DNA of 64,000 bases, taken from NCBI GenBank assembly GCA_045631205.1, contig JAZQUI010000028.1, forward strand, positions 142,586 through 206,585. The letters are read 5' to 3'. Below the pieces are notes generated by a model. That model ran no database searches, had not been told where the DNA came from, and saw only the letters and a list, made by a program, of their open reading frames with translations. The position numbers and the translations under genes were made by a program. Source of the stretch: HGM04593 sp045631205. Lineage in GTDB: Bacteria > Bacteroidota > Bacteroidia > Bacteroidales > Bacteroidaceae. How positions within the stretch are numbered: position 1 is the stretch's first letter; every line of letters starts with the position of its first letter. Below are positions 61,100 to 64,000 of this stretch, piece by piece.

Positions 61100-61615
61100 A
61101 TGGCAAAAGAGAGTGTTCTGATATTAAGACAGCGTATTGAAATTCCCGAGTTGTTGAACCAGCTTAATGCGGCCCTCAGTGAAGAGTGGCTTGCCTACTA
61201 CCAGTATTGGATAGGAAGCTTTGTTGTTGAAGGCGCCATGCGCTCCGATGTTCAGCGCGAATTTGAAGAGCATGCCCTCGAAGAGTATAATCACGCAAAG
61301 ATGCTTGCCGACCGCATTATTCAGCTCGAGGGTGTTCCGGTGCTCGACCCTGCGCAATGGATAACACTTGCCCGTTGCAAATATTCCCCACCTTTGAAGA
61401 ACGATGTGCTGACACTTTTGAAAGAAAACATCGCAGCCGAGCGTTGTGCCATTATCCGTTATGAGGAGATTGCCCAATTTACCAATAATGTCGATTTTAC
61501 AACTTGTGACATAGCCAAACGCATTATGGCCGAAGAGGAGGAGCACGAACAGGACTTGCACGATTGCTTGCGCGATGTTGAGTGGATTATGCAAGCTGTG
61601 GAGATTAAATGTTGA
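61100..61615 (+). CDS. Ferritin-like protein, DPS-like (thioferritin type)
   Basis: A protein of 171 residues, from ATG 61100 (MAKESVLILRQRIEIPELL). Four-helix bundle with diiron ligands: ALSEEWLAYYQYW, FEEHALEEYNHAKMLADRI (ExxH), and later ERCAIIRYEEI and AEEEEHEQDLHDCL. Two Cys in the second half (ERC and TTC, 20 residues apart) recall the DPS-like thioferritins known from Bacteroides fragilis and archaea. It would store iron and consume peroxide during oxidative stress. Single gene with a terminator hairpin at 61645-61672. Confidence 0.8.
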   Translation: MAKESVLILRQRIEIPELLNQLNAALSEEWLAYYQYWIGSFVVEGAMRSDVQREFEEHALEEYNHAKMLADRIIQLEGVPVLDPAQWITLARCKYSPPLKNDVLTLLKENIAAERCAIIRYEEIAQFTNNVDFTTCDIAKRIMAEEEEHEQDLHDCLRDVEWIMQAVEIKC

Positions 61616-61644
61616 ATTTAAAGTAACTATTTAATGTAAATATT

Positions 61645-61672
61645 GCGAGAGAGGTGAGTTGATCTCTCTCGC
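61645..61672 (+). terminator. Terminator hairpin after the ferritin-like gene
   Basis: GCGAGAGAG (61645-61653) pairs with CTCTCTCGC (61664-61672), followed by a T-rich stretch. Confidence 0.65.
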
Positions 61673-61865
61673 TTGTTCTTTCTTAGAAAGGCGTGTTAAT
61701 AGATGTAGCTCTTTTTGTTGGGAAAAGTGCGTTTGGTTTTATTCACTTTAAAAAATGTTGTTTTGCTAAATTGTTCGCTTAAAAAGTGTATTAATATATC
61801 GTTTTAATCTTTTTGCTTCTACTCAAAAAAACTGCTTAATTATTCGGGCTCCATAAAAAGGTATT

Positions 61866-61873
61866 TATATTTG
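61866..61873 (+). promoter_or_regulatory. -7 box of small RNA 1
   Basis: TATATTTG matches TAnnTTTG; at -33 there is only TTC. The stretch 61673-61865 before it shows nothing else. Confidence 0.45.
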
Positions 61874-61877
61874 CAGT

Positions 61878-61956
61878 GTAAAGTCGCCGCGTAGCGCGAG
61901 AGATCAAGCTTGGGGCTTTGTGTAATTGCGAAGTTGTAAACAACCTCGCAATTTTC
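61878..61956 (+). ncRNA. Candidate small RNA 1 with shared 17-nt motif
   Basis: About 80 bases between a -7 box and a terminator-like hairpin (AATTGCGA-A-GTTG with CAAC-C-TCGCAATT, 61924-61953, then TT). It contains GCGCGAGAGATCAAGCT (61894-61910), identical to a motif in the second candidate at 62059-62075. No ORF of any size with coding features is visible. Confidence 0.5.
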
Positions 61957-61993
61957 GTTATTAGTTTAATTATAGCATTCTTCACTTCTTTTT

Positions 61994-62025
61994 TTTGCCG
62001 ATATTGAAAATGGTGATTACTTTTG
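61994..62025 (+). promoter_or_regulatory. Promoter of small RNA 2
   Basis: TTTG (61994-61997), 20 bases, TACTTTTG (62018-62025): exact consensus match. Confidence 0.65.
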
Positions 62026-62029
62026 CACC

Positions 62030-62110
62030 AACAAATATAGGGTGTGAGTGCTTAAAAGGCGCGAGAGATCAAGCTGCACCGCCCGTGAGCCGGAGAACTC
62101 CGGCTCATTT
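62030..62110 (+). ncRNA. Candidate small RNA 2 with shared 17-nt motif
   Basis: About 80 bases between a consensus promoter and a strong hairpin (TGAGCCGGAG 62086-62095 with CTCCGGCTCA 62098-62107, then TTT). It carries the same GCGCGAGAGATCAAGCT motif (62059-62075) as candidate 1 while the flanks and hairpins differ, as expected of a conserved seed. A 60-codon ORF overlaps it but shows no recognisable protein. Confidence 0.52.
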
Positions 62111-62175
62111 AATATATCTTTTAGGCTTTTTCCATACCTATTTTAACATTTCTTTTTTCGTTGTGAATTGCTTTT

Positions 62176-62275
62176 AAATAACTATCTTTGAGGTGAACTC
62201 GAAGATATACTGCACTCGCTTTGAAAAATATTCAAGCAAGCTTGGCATTTCTCGCTCGTTTGTTTGTATATTTGA
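62176..62275 (+). repeat. Dispersed intergenic repeat, copy B
   Basis: Matches copy A (9231-9332) over about 100 bases, with the palindrome CAAGCAAGCTTG at 62233-62244 in place of GAAGCAAGCTTC. Both ends again have -7-like boxes (TATCTTTG 62183-62190 and TATATTTG 62267-62274). No intact gene starts just downstream here. Confidence 0.75.
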
Positions 62276-62310
62276 TGTAGTTTGATTAAGAATCTTTGAG
62301 TATCAAACCA

Positions 62311-62484
62311 TTAAGAAGAACTTGCATGAGAATGGGCAATGGATAAGAAATTGCTAACTTGTTTTGTTACACTATATTCCTCATGCTTTTCAAATAACTC
62401 TTTTATAAGTACAAAGATACGATTTTTTCTCCAATTATAAGAATCTATCCCTAAAAACTCTATATGAGATAAAGAAAATGACAT
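62311..62484 (-). CDS. Small ORF, 57 residues, possible remnant
   Basis: An open frame on the minus strand from ATG 62484 to TAA 62311. It begins MSFSLSHIEFLGIDSYNW and continues with a charged helical stretch (LIKELFEKHEEYSV). I do not recognise it. Its start lies in one arm of an inverted repeat whose other arm holds the start of the broken gene at 62525. It could be a truncated gene or chance; amino acid composition looks protein-like. Confidence 0.3.
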   Translation of the reverse strand: MSFSLSHIEFLGIDSYNWRKNRIFVLIKELFEKHEEYSVTKQVSNFLSIAHSHASSS

Positions 62485-62530
62485 AACAATTTTGTAGCTG
62501 GACTAACAAGAAATATATAATGTTATGTCA
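62479..62530. repeat. Inverted repeat holding two divergent start codons
   Basis: TGACATAACA (62479-62488) and TGTTATGTCA (62521-62530) are perfect complements 32 bases apart. Each arm includes ATGTCA read outward, the start of the minus ORF (62484) and of the plus pseudogene (62525). Confidence 0.5.
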
Positions 62531-62812
62531 CAATCAGTATTTAACAACATTCAGAGAGGTCACACCGACCTACTATCAGGTATTGCCTTTGGTTGAGATG
62601 ATGTGCTCTGTGGAAGTATTGAAATGATTATGGGACTCGATACCCGTAATGTCGATATCTCCCGATGGTACGACCTGACAACCACCAATGCCCTGAGCAT
62701 AAAGTTCTATGCCAATGGCCGCATTGATGTCAAGTTCAAGGACAGCGCTGCGGTAGAAAGTTGTTTCAAGAGACTCCGACTAAGCGAAATCAAACTGAGA
62801 GATGAGAACTGA
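62525..62812 (+). pseudogene. Broken small gene with in-frame TGA
   Basis: A frame from ATG 62525 (MSQSVFNNIQRGHTDLLSG) runs into TGA at 62594-62596 and then continues in the same frame to TGA at 62810-62812, with DVLCGSIEMIMGLDTRNVDISRWYD and NALSIKFYANGRIDVKF after the stop. The second half looks like the C-terminal end of a protein from conjugative elements of Bacteroidota (a weak likeness to DUF4942 proteins), but I am not sure. It suggests decayed mobile DNA at the edge of the AT-rich queuosine region. Confidence 0.5.
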
Positions 62813-62917
62813 TGACAACACGATATGTATGACACTCCGTAGACTATGCTTGCGGACACACTTTTTATTTAATTGAGTTTTTTCCACAATTGAACATGAT
62901 TACTCAAAAAAAATATC

Positions 62918-62925
62918 TAATTTTG
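62918..62925 (+). promoter_or_regulatory. -7 box upstream of the queuosine transporter
   Basis: TAATTTTG matches TAnnTTTG; the nearest TTG is 25 bases upstream. It puts the transcript start near 62930, directly at the structured leader. Confidence 0.5.
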
Positions 62926-62929
62926 CATT

Positions 62930-62998
62930 GATTTTTTGGTTCCATTGAATTTAATCAGTGGATGTGTATTCCAGGTAACCACATAAAAAACAGGAAAT
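62930..62998 (+). promoter_or_regulatory. Structured leader of the yhhQ-type gene, possible queuosine-precursor riboswitch
   Basis: The whole leader can fold: TGGTT (62937-62941) pairs with AACCA (62977-62981), enclosing a 7-bp hairpin CCATTGA/TCAGTGG (62942-62948 with 62955-62961). An A-rich tail ending in AAAAAAC (62985-62991) leads into the start codon, as in preQ1 class I riboswitches, which also control yhhQ-type genes. The enclosed loop is longer than in known class I aptamers, so this is a hypothesis. Confidence 0.35.
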
Positions 62999-63682
62999 AT
63001 GAGACAAAAAGTATCAGTATTATTTATGCTGTTGGCTGTCGTATTTGTCGTTTGCCTAATTACAGCGAATCTCTTAGAGACCAAAATCCTTGATTTTTTT
63101 GGCATAACAACCATCACAGCAGGAATGTTGATTTTTCCAATCTCCTATATCATCAACGACTGTATAGCTGAAGTATGGGGATTCAGACGAACTGCTCTTG
63201 TTATATGGATTGCATTTGCCATGAATTTCATGGCAGTTTTAGTTGGTCTGCTTGCAGTACATTTACCTGCAGCTTCATATTGGGAAGGAGCAGACCATTT
63301 CAATTTTGTTTTCGGTTTTGCACCACGTATTGTTGTTGCTAGTTTGCTGGCATTCCTCTCGGGCTCATTAACGAATGCTTATATCATGAGTAAAATGAAG
63401 GTATTCCATAATGGAAAGTATTTTTCGGTACGTGCGATTATATCTACAATAGTAGGTGAAACTATCGATTCAATCATATTTTTCCCTATTGCGTTTTGTG
63501 GAATTATTGCATTTGAAGATCTACTTGGATTAATGATCACCCAAATTATCATGAAATCAGTATATGAAATTATAGTGCTTCCAATAACCATTAAGGCTGT
63601 GAAATCTTTAAAACATATAGAAGGCATGGACGTATATGATAATGGAATATCATACAATATTTGGAACCTTAGTCAGAACTAA
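62999..63682 (+). CDS. Queuosine precursor transporter, YhhQ family
   Basis: A protein of 227 residues with six or so hydrophobic helices, of the VUT/YhhQ family: ITANLLETKILDFFGITTITAGMLIFPISYIINDCIAEVWG, SLTNAYIMSKMKV, and STIVGETIDSIIFFPIAF are its signatures. YhhQ takes up preQ0, preQ1 or queuine for tRNA queuosine. queC begins 32 bases later, which supports the role. Codon use is markedly richer in A and T than in the genes before 62 kb, suggesting recent transfer or a different replication history. tgt at 32520 would use the product. Confidence 0.9.
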   Translation: MRQKVSVLFMLLAVVFVVCLITANLLETKILDFFGITTITAGMLIFPISYIINDCIAEVWGFRRTALVIWIAFAMNFMAVLVGLLAVHLPAASYWEGADHFNFVFGFAPRIVVASLLAFLSGSLTNAYIMSKMKVFHNGKYFSVRAIISTIVGETIDSIIFFPIAFCGIIAFEDLLGLMITQIIMKSVYEIIVLPITIKAVKSLKHIEGMDVYDNGISYNIWNLSQN

Positions 63683-63714
63683 ACATTCATAACTTTTAAT
63701 CGTAATATCATAAT

Positions 63715-64000
63715 ATGAATAAGATAAACAATGATGACGTTCTGGTTCTATTCAGTGGCGGTCAAGACTCTACAACATGTCTTTATTGGGCAAAGCGTAA
63801 ATTTCGTAATGTTTATGCACTAAGTTTCATTTATGGTCAGAAACATCAAAAAGAAGTTGAAGTTGCAAAAAAAATAGCAAATAAGGCCTCAGTAAAATTA
63901 GAAATAATGGATGTTTCTTTTATTGGTCGATTAGGGAATAATTCGTTGACAAACGATAGTCTTTCAATGGATATGGAAAAACCGTCAGAAGGGTTTCCTA
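63715..64000 (+). CDS. queC: 7-cyano-7-deazaguanine synthase (partial, 3' end outside window)
   Basis: The first 95 codons of a QueC-type enzyme, which converts carboxy-deazaguanine to preQ0 with ATP and ammonia. The P-loop SGGQDSTTCLYWAKRKF (near residue 14) and the FIYGQKHQKEVEVAKKIA stretch are typical. Start: ATG 63715 (MNKINNDDVLVLFSGGQDS). It follows the YhhQ-type transporter by 32 bases and shares its A+T-rich codon use; other que genes may follow beyond the window. Confidence 0.93.
   Translation, partial: MNKINNDDVLVLFSGGQDSTTCLYWAKRKFRNVYALSFIYGQKHQKEVEVAKKIANKASVKLEIMDVSFIGRLGNNSLTNDSLSMDMEKPSEGFP

Noticed and set aside
62076..62090. CACCGCCCGT resembling the 3' region of 16S rRNA
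   Set aside because: Only about ten bases match and the flanks are unrelated to rRNA; it belongs to the small-RNA unit.
61995..62177. 60-codon plus-strand ORF
   Set aside because: It begins in the promoter of small RNA 2 and runs through its hairpin; the protein has no recognisable feature.

Overview
The window is chromosomal DNA of a member of the Bacteroidales (Bacteroidota). Three things point there: promoters of the Bacteroidota form TTTG/TTG-N19-20-TAnnTTTG (for example at 24543-24573, 38371-38401, 38455-38485 and 43932-43962), no clear Shine-Dalgarno sites, and families typical of the group (HU-CCDC81/SPOR, DUF4251, DUF4369 and TlpA lipoproteins, split GcvPA/GcvPB, AddAB). I could not fix a family or genus. 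No rRNA, CRISPR array, prophage or intact insertion sequence was seen.

Layout. 1-3.4 kb: the 3' end of a phenylacetate-CoA ligase gene, an ACT-domain protein, an MscS-type channel and ispE. 3.6-10.2 kb: a run of secreted proteins, four with nearly identical signal-peptide codons (two tandem paralogues and two large thioredoxin-tailed TlpA-like proteins), then a secreted protein with two TonB-C domains. 10.4-20 kb: a YeiH-type transporter, dnaB, trpS, a large secreted protein of unknown role, pheT, yebC and a DUF4251 gene cut by an in-frame stop. 20.7-24.4 kb: a GH43-like lipoprotein with nagB, facing an operon of a PI-PLC-like protein, a family 2 glycosyltransferase and a small repeat protein. 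24.6-29.9 kb: lplA-gcvT-gcvH-gcvPA-gcvPB, a coherent glycine-cleavage unit with its own lipoylation enzyme. 30-36.1 kb (minus strand): DEAD-box helicase, LptF/G permease, tgt and lon. 36.3-44 kb: lipid-kinase homologue, trmN6, tRNA-Thr, a probable structured small RNA, a long PurF-type enzyme, carB and tRNA-His. 44-61.6 kb: TonB-C protein, pepP, GDPD-like lipoprotein, FHA and HU/SPOR proteins, U32 peptidase family, addBA, panB, DUF4369 lipoprotein, prs, a ThiE-like protein and a ferritin-like protein. 61.6-64 kb: about 900 bases without a clear gene but with two probable small RNAs sharing a 17-nt motif, a dispersed repeat, gene remnants, and then AT-rich queuosine genes (yhhQ-type transporter and the start of queC).

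Most genes are housekeeping (replication, tRNA charging, nucleotide and one-carbon metabolism, recombination). The less described material is in four places: the homogenised signal-peptide gene array, the structured RNA before the PurF gene, the twin small RNAs and dispersed repeat near 62 kb, and the structured leader before the queuosine transporter. Tgt at 32.5 kb, which lacks the usual zinc ligands, and yhhQ/queC at 63 kb belong to the same tRNA-modification pathway.
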